Positions 34,947-44,047 of a DNA stretch of 64,000 bases are shown in pieces (within the stretch, counting starts at the first letter, position 1; the number at the start of each line of letters is the position of its first letter). Below the pieces are notes generated by a model that was not told the DNA's origin, made no database searches, and worked only from the letters and a program-made list of their open reading frames with translations. The position numbers and the translations under genes were made by a program. Source of the DNA: Sediminibacterium sp. C3 (GTDB lineage Bacteria > Bacteroidota > Bacteroidia > Chitinophagales > Chitinophagaceae); contig NZ_KI669560.1 of NCBI RefSeq assembly GCF_000508085.1, forward strand, positions 2,788,254-2,852,253. Reading direction: 5' to 3'.

Positions 34947-36048
34947 GCCAATCTGATTTTAAATTTTTTTATTGCAAGACCAAAAAAGAAAAGCATCATA
35001 CCTGTTAAAACAGCTGTCTCTCTCCAAATCAGCGACAGTCCAACTCCTTTAATCATTACCGATTTCACAATGATAAAAAACCATTTAGCAGGAATAATAT
35101 TTGAGACAATCCGGAGGGGCAGTGGCATATTTTCGATAGGGAAAATAAATCCACTGAACATAACGGTGGGCAAAAACATCACGATTAATGAAATAAACAT
35201 GGCGGATTGCTGAGAATCGGTTGCGGAAGAAATTAATAAACCCAATCCCAAGGAAACCAAAATAAACAGAATACTCTCTGCATACAAGAGTAATAAACTA
35301 CCATTGATAGGTACTTCCAGCACAAAATAACTCAACAATAAAATGGTTGTGATATTAATAATAGACAAAAGCAGATATGGTACAGCCTTGGCTATGATAA
35401 TTCTAATGGGATTCATGGGTGAGACCAAGAGAATTTCCATATTCCCCATTTCCTTTTCCTTCACAACCGTTAGTGCCGTCATCATGGTACAAACCAATAA
35501 CAATACCATCGCCATAACCCCTGGAACAAAATTATATGCTCCTTTTAACTGCGGATTATATAACATTCGGGTATCAAGCTGAATTGAATACGGGATGATG
35601 TGATTGGGATTCACTTCCTTTTGAAAGTCCTGAACAATTGCGGACAAATAATTCGTTAATGTTGTAGCCACATTGGGATCAGACGCATCAGCTATAATTT
35701 GCAAATCACCATTATTCTGCTGAAAAAAGCCAGTTTCAAAGTCAGGTGGAATAACGAGAGCGATTTTAATTTTCCTTTTTTAAATAAGGCATCTACCATT
35801 TGCGAATTAGCTGACTGGGCATACAATTCAAAATAACGACTGGCTTCTATCCTATCCGTAAGCCTATTAGCCAAAACACCGGAAGATTGATTAACAATTG
35901 CAATATGACTATTCTTGACCTCATTGGTTAGGGCAAATCCGAAAATAATGATCTGAACCATGGGCATGCCCAATAGAATCAACAATGTTTTTCTATCCCG
36001 AAAAATATGGTAAAACTCTTTTACTATAAACTGATAAAACTGTTTCAT
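34943..36048 (-). pseudogene. ABC-2 type transporter permease (YbhS-like), interrupted by a frameshift
   Basis: The gene is readable in two pieces: codons from 36048 (MKQFYQFIVKEFYHIFRD) to about 35776, and a second frame running on to 34943. The break is at a run of six A in the coding strand (35776-35781), where the reading must move by -1. Past it the correct frame gives RKIKIALVIPPDFETGF and continues to DASDPNVATTLTNY, exactly the expected family order. The span is 1106 nt; one more base would give 368 aa, matching its 372-aa partner. Start 36048 was chosen because the longer frame overlaps the ATPase gene. It may be a true null allele, a slippage-dependent gene or a sequencing error. 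Confidence 0.85.
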
Positions 36049-36049
36049 A

Positions 36050-36790
36050 TTATTCGCTTCGTTTTGCTTTTCTGGCCAATTGAATAAATACTTCATCCAT
36101 TGATTCAGCCAAAAATTTTTGTTTCAAGCGGGAAGGTGTATCCATCGCTTCAATTTTACCATCTACCATGATGGAAACCCTATTACAATATTCAGCTTCA
36201 TCCATATAGTGTGTGGTTACAAAGACGGTGATTCCTTTATCGGCTGCTTCATAAATTAAATTCCAGAACTCTCTTCTGGTAATTGGATCAACCCCACCAG
36301 TAGGCTCATCCAAAAAAACAATTTGCGGATCGTGAAAAATGGCAACTGAAAAAGCCAGCTTTTGTTTCCATCCCAGTGGCAACTGACCTACCAAAACATT
36401 GGCCTCTTTTTCCAGATTGAGCTGATGCAATAAATGTTGTGTTTTTTCAGCAATCTGTTTGGGTTGTATGCCATAAATACCTGCATAAAATCGAATATTC
36501 TCCTTTACCGTTAAATCCTCATACAGAGAAAACTTCTGACTCATATATCCGATACTGCGCTTAATGGATTCATTTTGCGTATAAACATCATAGCCTGCCA
36601 CTTTTGCAATCCCTGAAGTTGGCAACGATAACCCACAAAGCATTTTCATGGCGGTTGTTTTGCCAGCACCATTGGCTCCCAGAAAACCGAAAATTTCGCC
36701 TTGAGCAACGTCAAAACTAATTTGATCAACGGCTTTGAAATCACCAAATTGCTTAGATAGGTTTTCTACCAGAATGGCGGATTTAGTCAT
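36050..36790 (-). CDS. ABC transporter ATP-binding protein (YbhF C-terminal half-like)
   Basis: 246-residue nucleotide-binding subunit with Walker A GANGAGKTTAMKML, Walker B IVFLDEPTGGVDPITRREFW and switch HYMDEAEYCNRV. The signature motif is degenerate (GQLPLGWKQKLAF in place of LSGGxxQR), as in the second nucleotide-binding half of E. coli YbhF, so this is probably the homologue of that half. Its partner, with a canonical signature, is encoded just upstream with an 8-nt overlap. The split of YbhF into two genes is the main difference from the enterobacterial arrangement. Confidence 0.93.
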   Translation of the reverse strand: MTKSAILVENLSKQFGDFKAVDQISFDVAQGEIFGFLGANGAGKTTAMKMLCGLSLPTSGIAKVAGYDVYTQNESIKRSIGYMSQKFSLYEDLTVKENIRFYAGIYGIQPKQIAEKTQHLLHQLNLEKEANVLVGQLPLGWKQKLAFSVAIFHDPQIVFLDEPTGGVDPITRREFWNLIYEAADKGITVFVTTHYMDEAEYCNRVSIMVDGKIEAMDTPSRLKQKFLAESMDEVFIQLARKAKRSE

Positions 36791-37703
36791 GACTGCGCAT
36801 TAAATAAATAAACAAATCTTCAATATTGGGTTCTATTCTTTGCATATGAACACCATCAGGCAAACAAACTTTCTGATTCTTGTCTTTAAGTACCATATGG
36901 TGCACTTCACCGAATGGATAAATATCTGCCACAGCAGGATCTTCGCTCATAACTTTCAATAAAGACAACATCTGATCAGATTTAAGAGCGTACAAGGGTT
37001 TATCAAATCTATTTACAATATTGCCCGGAGTATCAATATGAAGAATTTTTCCCTGCTGAATTAATGCAACCTGATCACATAAGCTGGCTTCGTCCATATA
37101 GGGAGTTGAAACAAGAATCGTGATGCCTTCTTCTTTGAGTCGCTGTAACATTTCCCAAAACTCTTTGCGAGATACCGCGTCCACACCTGTTGTGGGTTCA
37201 TCTAAAAATAAAATAGAAGGTCTATGAATCAATGCACAGCATAATGCCAGTTTCTGTTTCATCCCACCAGAAAGTTGACCTGCCCTTCTATTTTTAAAAG
37301 GAGCAATTTGCTCATATATGTCTTTGATTAAATCGTAATTGGCTTCAATAGTTGTATCAAACAAGCTGGCAAAAAAGAGTAGGTTCTCTTCAACTGTTAA
37401 ATCAGTATAAAGCGAAAATTTACCTGGCATATAGCCCATTTGTTTTCTTAACACTTTAAAATCGTCCACTACATTCAAGCCATTAATATATAATATTCCG
37501 GCATCGGGTAAAAGCAAGGTAGTTAGTATTCGAAACAAAGTGGTTTTACCTGCACCGTCTGGGCCAATCAAACCAAAAAGTGTTCCTGAAGGAATTTCAA
37601 AATTGATATCATTCAATGCAAGTACGGGCTGCTTGTTTACCAGATATGATTTAGAGACGCCTTCAACTTTAACAGCAAGTGAATCAGAATTTAACTTCTC
37701 CAT
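36783..37703 (-). CDS. ABC transporter ATP-binding protein (YbhF N-terminal half-like)
   Basis: 306 residues. Walker A is GPDGAGKTTLFRIL, the signature is the canonical QLSGGMKQKLALCC, Walker B is ILFLDEPTTGVDAVSRKEFW and the switch region PYMDEASLCDQVALI has Pro-Tyr in place of the usual Thr-His. A C-terminal extension of about 70 residues ends in IEPNIEDLFIYLMRS. It should heterodimerise with the ATPase encoded downstream. It overlaps the adaptor gene by 20 nt, showing tight operon packing. Confidence 0.93.
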   Translation of the reverse strand: MEKLNSDSLAVKVEGVSKSYLVNKQPVLALNDINFEIPSGTLFGLIGPDGAGKTTLFRILTTLLLPDAGILYINGLNVVDDFKVLRKQMGYMPGKFSLYTDLTVEENLLFFASLFDTTIEANYDLIKDIYEQIAPFKNRRAGQLSGGMKQKLALCCALIHRPSILFLDEPTTGVDAVSRKEFWEMLQRLKEEGITILVSTPYMDEASLCDQVALIQQGKILHIDTPGNIVNRFDKPLYALKSDQMLSLLKVMSEDPAVADIYPFGEVHHMVLKDKNQKVCLPDGVHMQRIEPNIEDLFIYLMRSHD

Positions 37704-38613
37704 ACATCCCTATTTTAAGATACCCGTCATTTTTAACCTGCACTTTGATAGCATATACCAGATTGGCTCTTTCGTCTTTGGTCTGGATGGTTTTTGGTGT
37801 AAACTCTGCCTTATTGGCTATTGCAATAATTCTACCATCATAAGACTTATACGATTCTTTATCCTGATCCACATATACTTTTACCATTTGCCCAATCTTC
37901 AAAGCAGACAATTGATCACCAGTTACATAAACCCGTAAAATCATCGTGTTAATATCTGCAATTTTATAAAGTGGCTTTCCGGCCCCCACTACCTCTCCTG
38001 CTTCTGCATACGTATTCAAGACTACTCCATTAAGGGGATTGAGAACAGTTGATTTTTTAAGCTGGTCTTCTACACCATCAATACGCTTTTCCAATGGTTC
38101 CACCTCACTAAGAATAGAGCGATTTTGCGTTCCGATACTGGTTTGTTGAACCTTAATCAATTGTTGTGTAACAGACATCTGCTTTTCAAGCGATTCAATC
38201 TGAAAAACAAGATCATCCATTTGCTTACGCGTAGCTGCATCGCTTTTCAATAATTCCTGAATACGGTTCTTTTCAAATTGTAAATTCTTTAACTGAACCG
38301 ATTGTACTTCATATTGCTTTTTATATAATTCAATCTGTGGATTAACGTCTAAGGTTTTCTCATTGAGTGCTTTTACAGAGGCCTGTAACTGGGCTTTTTG
38401 TAATACCAGCGCCATAGAATCCAGTAAGGCAACTGGCTGATTCTGCTGTAAACTATCTCCCTCCTGAACAGAGAAGGATAATAATTTACCCGGTATTTCT
38501 GCAGACACCATCACTTCTTCTGTTTCAAATACCCCCTGAGCATCAAAGTCTCCATTTTTATTTGAACAAGCCGCTAAAAGAATTCCAAAGAATCCCACCA
38601 TGTATTTTTTCAT
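37684..38613 (-). CDS. HlyD-family efflux adaptor lipoprotein (YbhG-like)
   Basis: 309-residue membrane-fusion protein. The signal peptide ends in a lipobox (FFGILLAACSNKNGD), so it is probably lipid-anchored. A biotinyl-lipoyl half (ETEEVMVSAEIPGKLLSFSV) is followed by a long coiled-coil hairpin (about 80-190, KNRIQELLKSDAATRKQMDD), the second lipoyl half (STVLNPLNGVVLNTYAEAGE) and a beta-barrel with LYKIADINTMILRVYVTGDQ. It links the ABC core in the inner membrane to the TolC-like channel encoded 1 nt upstream. Confidence 0.93.
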   Translation of the reverse strand: MKKYMVGFFGILLAACSNKNGDFDAQGVFETEEVMVSAEIPGKLLSFSVQEGDSLQQNQPVALLDSMALVLQKAQLQASVKALNEKTLDVNPQIELYKKQYEVQSVQLKNLQFEKNRIQELLKSDAATRKQMDDLVFQIESLEKQMSVTQQLIKVQQTSIGTQNRSILSEVEPLEKRIDGVEDQLKKSTVLNPLNGVVLNTYAEAGEVVGAGKPLYKIADINTMILRVYVTGDQLSALKIGQMVKVYVDQDKESYKSYDGRIIAIANKAEFTPKTIQTKDERANLVYAIKVQVKNDGYLKIGMYGEVKF

Positions 38614-38614
38614 G

Positions 38615-39878
38615 CTAATTGCTTTTACCTTTTAATAATTGATATTGTAATTTGGATTGTACCACTTGTACTTGATGTTGCACAAGTAATTGACGTGCCT
38701 GGTCTAATTCATTCAACTCTTTTAAATAATCATTCGCCGTAATTACCCCATTATTGAGTTGTACCAGGCTGGTTTGTTTAATTTGCTCTCTCAGCTCAAT
38801 CAATTCCTGATCAGACTGAATTAATTTCGTTAGCTTTTCAATTTCATCCAGCTGTTGTTGTAATTGAATCTGGTTGTTTAATGCATAAACTTCCTTCTCA
38901 TTTTCAATCATCTGGGCTTGATTTTTTAGAATGGTTTTTCTTTTTTTGCTGTATAAAAGCTCCCGAGAGACCATTGCAGTCTTATACCGCCGATACCAAA
39001 TAAGGCAAAATCATTTTTAAGCATGTTCAAACCAGGTCTGCCATAGCCGGTTTGAAGAAAAGCTCCCAATTTAGGCTGCGTCTTTGCATCTATCATAGAT
39101 TGCTGCGCCAAAATATTGTTTTTCTGGGCATCATACCATTTAAACTCTGGTCTTTCCGTAACTTTAATCACTTTTGTTTGCACCAAGGTATCTGGTGTTT
39201 CGAATACCGCTCCAGTTTCAAAGTTTTTATTGATCAAAATAGCCAGACCATCCATAATATTTTTCTTAGCTGCCTGGGCTTCCGTTAGTTTTTGCTGATT
39301 CTTTAAAAGCTGGGCCTTTATCTGCAAAACATTGTTTTTGAATACCAGTCCATTTTTATGCAAAGCCTCTACTTTATTAAGTGCATTATTTAAATCCTGA
39401 TTGATATAAACAATCTGACCAATAACAGCATCGGTATACAAGATGCCGCAATACAATTGAGTCACTCTTTCCTTTACTTTATATAGATCAACTTCATTTT
39501 TAATCAATGCCATGGCATTTCCAGTTTGCACTACCTGATTCATTGACTTCTGTACACCACCGTCATAAATATTTTGTTGAATATCTACAGTTGCCCTGTA
39601 TTGGTCTTTAGAGAGCAGCGAAGGCGTAAATCCAGGAATTGGAACTGAAATACTGGTTACATCAGATTGATAAGTAGCCTGACCATTAAGCGTTATCTGT
39701 GGATACAAAGCTTTTCTAATGTTCTCAACAGAGAGTTGTGCTGTTTGATTAAGCAAGGCAGACTGCTTTATCAAAGGGTAATTTTGCATTGCCAAAGACT
39801 CAATCATGGGCAATGTATAAGTCTGCGCAGTAAGAGAAAATGATCCGCAGAGTCCAAGTAAAAAATAAAAAATCGCAT
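38615..39878 (-). pseudogene. TolC-family outer-membrane efflux channel, frameshifted
   Basis: Recognisable TolC-like protein. Part one runs to GGIRLQWSLGSFYTAKK and stops six codons later in frame; part two continues in the -1 frame as RKTILKNQAQMIENEKE through the second helical repeat to the end at 38615. The shift point is seven A in the coding strand (38941-38947), read GCA AAA AAA G, a perfect A AAA AAA slippery heptamer. At the other end, the ATG at 39878, 5 nt after tetR, reads MRFFIF and joins the signal peptide LLGLCGSFSLTAQ only if one T is added in the runs at 39860-39872; without it the start would be a TTG overlapping tetR. Two added bases give 421 aa, a normal length. Confidence 0.85.
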
Positions 39879-39883
39879 AGTAA

Positions 39884-40492
39884 TTATTTTTTGATAGAAT
39901 CAATAATAAATTTTGGAACAAACTGGACCCGCTCCTGCATCAACTGAGTGAATTCCCTTTTAGATGTTTTGGTACTCATTATAAAAATGGGCTTAAATAA
40001 TGCAGGAAAAACACACAAACTAATGATGTTCAATATTAATTGTCGGGGATCAACTGGCTTTATCATACCCGCCGCAACTTCCTTTTGTATTTGTTTTGCC
40101 AGTGCAGGAAAATCTGGCAACTCCCCATTAAACATTTTTTGAATCATTTGCTCGGGCTGCTTATTCACTTCACTCAGCACAAACACAGGAACATATGGAT
40201 GCTGAATAATCATTTGTATATATGCAGAACAAATTTTTTCAATTTTTTCAAAAAGTGAGTTTTGGTCTGCAATGATTGTTTTGAGCACCGGAGTAAATTG
40301 TTGTACCGCAGCCGTAAAAACCTGTTCAAAGAGCTTGTCTTTATTGCGGAAATAATAATGAAGTAAAGCCTTATTAATACCAGCTTCATCTGCTATTTCC
40401 TGCATGGTTGTACCATCTTTTCCTTTTATTGAAAAGAGTTTTTCTGCAGCATTTAAAATGATTGTTTCTGTATTTATTTCAGATATAACCAT
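39884..40492 (-). CDS. TetR/AcrR-family transcriptional repressor
   Basis: 202 residues from the ATG at 40492. The N-terminal helix-turn-helix is clear ([40 protein letters not shown], then [11 protein letters not shown]); the C-terminal ligand domain is divergent. A frame 8 codons longer exists, but it would read through the operator at 40498-40513. The gene heads the efflux operon (TolC, adaptor, two ATPases, two permeases), so it most likely represses that operon and itself and is released by a pump substrate. Confidence 0.93.
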   Translation of the reverse strand: MVISEINTETIILNAAEKLFSIKGKDGTTMQEIADEAGINKALLHYYFRNKDKLFEQVFTAAVQQFTPVLKTIIADQNSLFEKIEKICSAYIQMIIQHPYVPVFVLSEVNKQPEQMIQKMFNGELPDFPALAKQIQKEVAAGMIKPVDPRQLILNIISLCVFPALFKPIFIMSTKTSKREFTQLMQERVQFVPKFIIDSIKK

Positions 40493-40497
40493 ATAGT

Positions 40498-40521
40498 TTA
40501 ACCATTTGGTTAACAAAGTTA
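40498..40521 (-). promoter_or_regulatory. tetR efflux-operon promoter with overlapping palindromic operator
   Basis: A perfect palindrome TTAACCA-TT-TGGTTAA (40498-40513) directly adjoins a consensus -7 box, TAACTTTG on the minus strand (40521-40514). The predicted transcription start falls inside the palindrome, 5 nt before the tetR ATG, the arrangement expected for autorepression. Confidence 0.8.
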
Positions 40522-40560
40522 ATAGAAAATTTATCTAGCAGATACTTTTTTCAAAAAAAA

Positions 40561-41028
40561 CTATGATTTTACTTCAAATGCAAGCTGACGGCCAGCTAAT
40601 TTAGCCTTGTTATCCAAGCTGGAACCAACGCCAATTCCAACAGCAATGCCAATTGGCAGGCCAATTCCAAGCATACCCATATTACCCATAGATAAACCAA
40701 AAGCTACTCCGATAGGCAAACCAAAAGTAGACATACCCATTATCATCCAAAGTTTTCTGTAATGGTTTACAGGAACAATCTTTTCTTCTTTTTCAAGCAA
40801 TTTCAGAATCGCGGTTTGTGCTTTTTTGATAGACTGTAGCAAACTGTCGCTATTAGAATCAGAGATAGCATTTACTGCTGTTATTTCCTTAGAAATGTCA
40901 GCTGCAGTGTTATCTGCAATAGCATGTTGCTCAATGGCTCCTAAAAGGCTTTCCAGTTGTTGAAAGCTTTTTTGTAATTTAATGGAGCCGGAAATCGTAG
41001 GCCTGGGTTCTAATTTCACAAGGTTCAT
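40561..41028 (-). CDS. Hypothetical protein with glycine-zipper membrane hairpin
   Basis: 155 residues not matching a family I can name. The N-terminal half is polar and helical (KSFQQLESLLGAIEQHAIAD, IKKAQTAILKLLEKEEKIV). The C-terminal half is two hydrophobic stretches rich in Gly and Met (LWMIMGMSTFGLPIGVAFGL and GMLGIGLPIGIAVGIGVGSS), i.e. a glycine-zipper-like hairpin followed by a short basic tail. No signal peptide. Its start lies only 32 bp from the divergent gene at 41061. Function unknown. Confidence 0.6.
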   Translation of the reverse strand: MNLVKLEPRPTISGSIKLQKSFQQLESLLGAIEQHAIADNTAADISKEITAVNAISDSNSDSLLQSIKKAQTAILKLLEKEEKIVPVNHYRKLWMIMGMSTFGLPIGVAFGLSMGNMGMLGIGLPIGIAVGIGVGSSLDNKAKLAGRQLAFEVKS

Positions 41029-41060
41029 ATGATAAATATAAAATATTTCAACTTGTACTT

Positions 41061-42335
41061 ATGCATCTATTATTTGCAATAACACTATGGGCGGGCATGA
41101 TTGATACCGCGCCAAAACCGAAATTCAAACTCATACCCGCCCCCAAAGTAATATTCAATTCCTTTGTGGATTGCAATATGGCGGAAGTATGGGTAGGTGA
41201 TACTTTCCGGATATTTCCCGGCAAATACGGAGAAGACCCGCTTTGGGGCTATGCGAAAGATTTAAAATATTCAGATGGCCCGAATGCGAATGTGGTTTTC
41301 CAAAATCCTGCTGAGAAATTTATCAATCCCAAAATGCCACCCAATGTTCCGATTGGCAAAAAAGGATTGCATGGCGCTGTTTGGTTCGAGACGGTTTATC
41401 AAGACAAAAAAGATGCTACTGGAAAAACCTTGTATGCATTGTATCACAATGAAAACTATCCCATCACATTGCCCTATAATCCTAAGACCAAAGAAGGTTA
41501 TACAAACAGTAAACTTTGGCCGCAGGGATTAACAGGGCCGGAAAGTCCGGCAGCAGTCTGCAGAATCGGAATCATGAAATCGTTGGATGGTGGAAAATCA
41601 TGGGAAAACAAAGGCATTATTCTAGAGGATCTGGACTCAAGAATGATTTTAAAACCGCACAATACTTCCAACACATTTGCCGGAGGGGTAGGCGACCCTT
41701 CCGCTGTTGCCAGTGGCGAATACCTCTATGTGTTTTACGGAGAGTATGGATATCCCGGCGTGTATAATCCCTCCACATACAACCCTTCAGTGGAAGCAGC
41801 AGGACAATGCATCAGCATAGCAAGAATTGCTTTAAAAGATTTAGACAATCCGGTAGGCAAAGCCAAACGCTGGGATGGCAAAGGATTCACGATTGCACAT
41901 AATAGTTTTGGGAAGCCTGTACCATCTTTACAAATACCGTTGTCTGAAAAGGGGGGTCCAGCTTCCTCCCCAACAGGTGGATTTCACTGGGGACCTTCTG
42001 TTAGCTGGAACACTTATTTAAATTGCTGGGTTATGCTGATGGGAAGAGTGGAAGGCAAATCCTGGATTGGCGACAAAATTTACATTTCCTTCAATCCAAA
42101 TAAAGACCTGGGTATTGGCAACAATAGTCAGCAATGGACTAAGCCTGAATTGTTATTTCAGAAACCTGGATATATTCTATGGTATCCTTCTTTACAACCA
42201 CTCGATACAGAAGAAGACATCAGAGAAAAAAACACTTCTACTCGTCTGGGAAAACGCTCCAGATTTTTTGTAAAAAGAATTAAACCGGAAGACGACTCCT
42301 ATGCATCAGAGCATATTATTGAATTTGAAAAATAG
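41061..42335 (+). CDS. Putative secreted beta-propeller protein (glycosidase-like), unassigned
   Basis: 424 residues beginning with a short hydrophobic signal-like segment (MHLLFAITLWAGM). The rest has repeated strand motifs like those in sialidase or GH43-type five-bladed propellers: GIMKSLDGGKSWENKGIILE (an Asp-box-like SxDGGKSW), GGVGDPSAVASGEYLYVFYG, HWGPSVSWNTYLNCWVMLMG and SFNPNKDLG. These suggest a carbohydrate-active or carbohydrate-binding propeller, but catalytic residues cannot be assigned. It is flanked by an unrelated hypothetical gene and the convergent M1 peptidase gene (15 nt). Confidence 0.65.
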   Translation: MHLLFAITLWAGMIDTAPKPKFKLIPAPKVIFNSFVDCNMAEVWVGDTFRIFPGKYGEDPLWGYAKDLKYSDGPNANVVFQNPAEKFINPKMPPNVPIGKKGLHGAVWFETVYQDKKDATGKTLYALYHNENYPITLPYNPKTKEGYTNSKLWPQGLTGPESPAAVCRIGIMKSLDGGKSWENKGIILEDLDSRMILKPHNTSNTFAGGVGDPSAVASGEYLYVFYGEYGYPGVYNPSTYNPSVEAAGQCISIARIALKDLDNPVGKAKRWDGKGFTIAHNSFGKPVPSLQIPLSEKGGPASSPTGGFHWGPSVSWNTYLNCWVMLMGRVEGKSWIGDKIYISFNPNKDLGIGNNSQQWTKPELLFQKPGYILWYPSLQPLDTEEDIREKNTSTRLGKRSRFFVKRIKPEDDSYASEHIIEFEK

Positions 42336-42350
42336 AAGTTGACGGTAAGA

Positions 42351-43985
42351 CTATTGTTTATCATTTACGATACCCAATAAACGATTGTTAGGATCAACCA
42401 CCAACTTTTCAACCGGCGTCTTTATATCAAATTCGAAAGTCTGTTGTTGTTTGTTGAATGTTACTTTCAGTATGTTGGCTTTTGCATTATCTTTTGTGTA
42501 ATAAGCAATCTCTAAAGGAAGGTCAAAAATGATATCGCCCGATTGGGTTTGACTCAATACAACTTTCAATTTCTTTTGATTGGCATCATACTGCCAGCCA
42601 GCCTGAATAACAGGGTTTGTGGGCTGATACAACCATTGCTTAAAAAAGGGTTCCAGATTTTTACCAGATGCTTTTTCCATTTCAATTCTAAAAAGTTGGG
42701 TTGTTGCATTTGCGTTGTAATACTTTTTATAATAAGACTGAATTCCTTTTTGAAAAGCGGCGTCACCTATCAGCATCCTTAGCATATGCAAGATCCAGGC
42801 TCCTTTCTGATAGGTTAAATTATTGGTTACGGGTTCTTTTTCGGCAGTTCTGTCCGCCACAATACTATATTTAGGCCATTTGGGTGATATATCCAATACC
42901 GTCTTCTTTGCCTTCTGTAATCCTTTCTGAAATTCGTCCTTACCATAAGCATGTTCAATAAAAAGTAAAGTAAAATACGTTGCAAAACCTTCACTTAACC
43001 AGGCATCGTCCCAGGTGGTTTCAGTTACCGCATTACCAAACCACTGATGGGCAATTTCGTGTATTACCACATTTCTGGTTCGTTCATCCCGTTTCCCATT
43101 CACCAAATCCTCTCCGTAAAAAATGGCAGATGAGGTTTCCATTCCACCATTCACACTGGGAGTTTGAATATTAGCCAGCTTTTCATAGGCAAAAGGTCCC
43201 ACGTATTTTGTATAAAACTCAAGCACTTGTTTGGTAGGTTCGGCAAAATCATAAAAACCTGCTTCTCTGTTTTTTGAATAGACCCAGGTTTGAATAGACT
43301 TACCTTCGAACTGATCCACATATTGAACTGCAAATTCTGCCACTCCCAACACAAATAACCAGCTGGAAACTGGCACCGATTGTTTCCAGTGCGTTAATCT
43401 TTTATTGTTTCCTAAATCGGATTCTTCGAGCAACAAACCATTGGACACTACTTTATATTTAGCAGGTGCAGTAACAATAAATTCAGAAGTGGCTTTATCA
43501 TAAGGATGATCAATAGTGGGCAACCAGTGCCGGGTTCTGTTGGGCCAGTTTTCATTAAAGAAACTACGGTCACCAAATTTAGTGGCACCTATTCTGAATC
43601 CGTCGAAAGGAACTCCATGGTACTGAATAGTAAAAACCAATTCATCGCCTTTTGATGTTGGCTTGGCAAGCTGAATGTTAAGTTCATCATTAAGGTGATT
43701 GAACTGCAGTGCATTATTGCCAATATAGATAGCATCCACTTTCATTCCCTTGTCTTGTCGCTGAGCGGTTGCGTTAGCAAGGTCCAAACGGAATTGTGCA
43801 ATACCTTCTTTATCAAAACGAACTTTCACTTGCGTCTTACCCTTTATTTCATTGGTACTGTCCGATAAAATCAGCTCAAATGAATAATGAAGTACATCGA
43901 TATTTTTATTAATGGGATAATGATCGGCCCAAAGACAGAATGGAATAAACAATAGTAAAAGGGATGTGCAAATTGGCTTTCTCAT
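42351..43985 (-). CDS. M1-family metallopeptidase (aminopeptidase N-like)
   Basis: 544 residues with a signal peptide (KPICTSLLLLFIPFCLWA). The N-terminal beta domain precedes the catalytic domain with the exopeptidase motif NGGMETSSAIFYG (279-291) and the zinc site HEIAHQWFGN (309-318) with Glu332 in WLSEGFATYF. The C-terminal part is a short beta and helical region (LEPFFKQWLYQPTNPVIQAG), as in the compact M1 proteins of Bacteroidota that lack the long ERAP domain. It is periplasmic or secreted and probably releases N-terminal residues from peptides. It converges on the gene at 41061 and diverges from the esterase gene. Confidence 0.94.
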   Translation of the reverse strand: MRKPICTSLLLLFIPFCLWADHYPINKNIDVLHYSFELILSDSTNEIKGKTQVKVRFDKEGIAQFRLDLANATAQRQDKGMKVDAIYIGNNALQFNHLNDELNIQLAKPTSKGDELVFTIQYHGVPFDGFRIGATKFGDRSFFNENWPNRTRHWLPTIDHPYDKATSEFIVTAPAKYKVVSNGLLLEESDLGNNKRLTHWKQSVPVSSWLFVLGVAEFAVQYVDQFEGKSIQTWVYSKNREAGFYDFAEPTKQVLEFYTKYVGPFAYEKLANIQTPSVNGGMETSSAIFYGEDLVNGKRDERTRNVVIHEIAHQWFGNAVTETTWDDAWLSEGFATYFTLLFIEHAYGKDEFQKGLQKAKKTVLDISPKWPKYSIVADRTAEKEPVTNNLTYQKGAWILHMLRMLIGDAAFQKGIQSYYKKYYNANATTQLFRIEMEKASGKNLEPFFKQWLYQPTNPVIQAGWQYDANQKKLKVVLSQTQSGDIIFDLPLEIAYYTKDNAKANILKVTFNKQQQTFEFDIKTPVEKLVVDPNNRLLGIVNDKQ

Positions 43986-44047
43986 TTTGTGCGTTTGATA
44001 CCCAGTAATTTACTGATTATATTTAACTTCAGTTGAATATTAAACAG

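Noticed and set aside
36410-36460. Degenerate ABC signature (PLGWKQKLAF) as a sign of gene decay
   Set aside because: The second half of YbhF proteins normally has this form, so it is a family feature.
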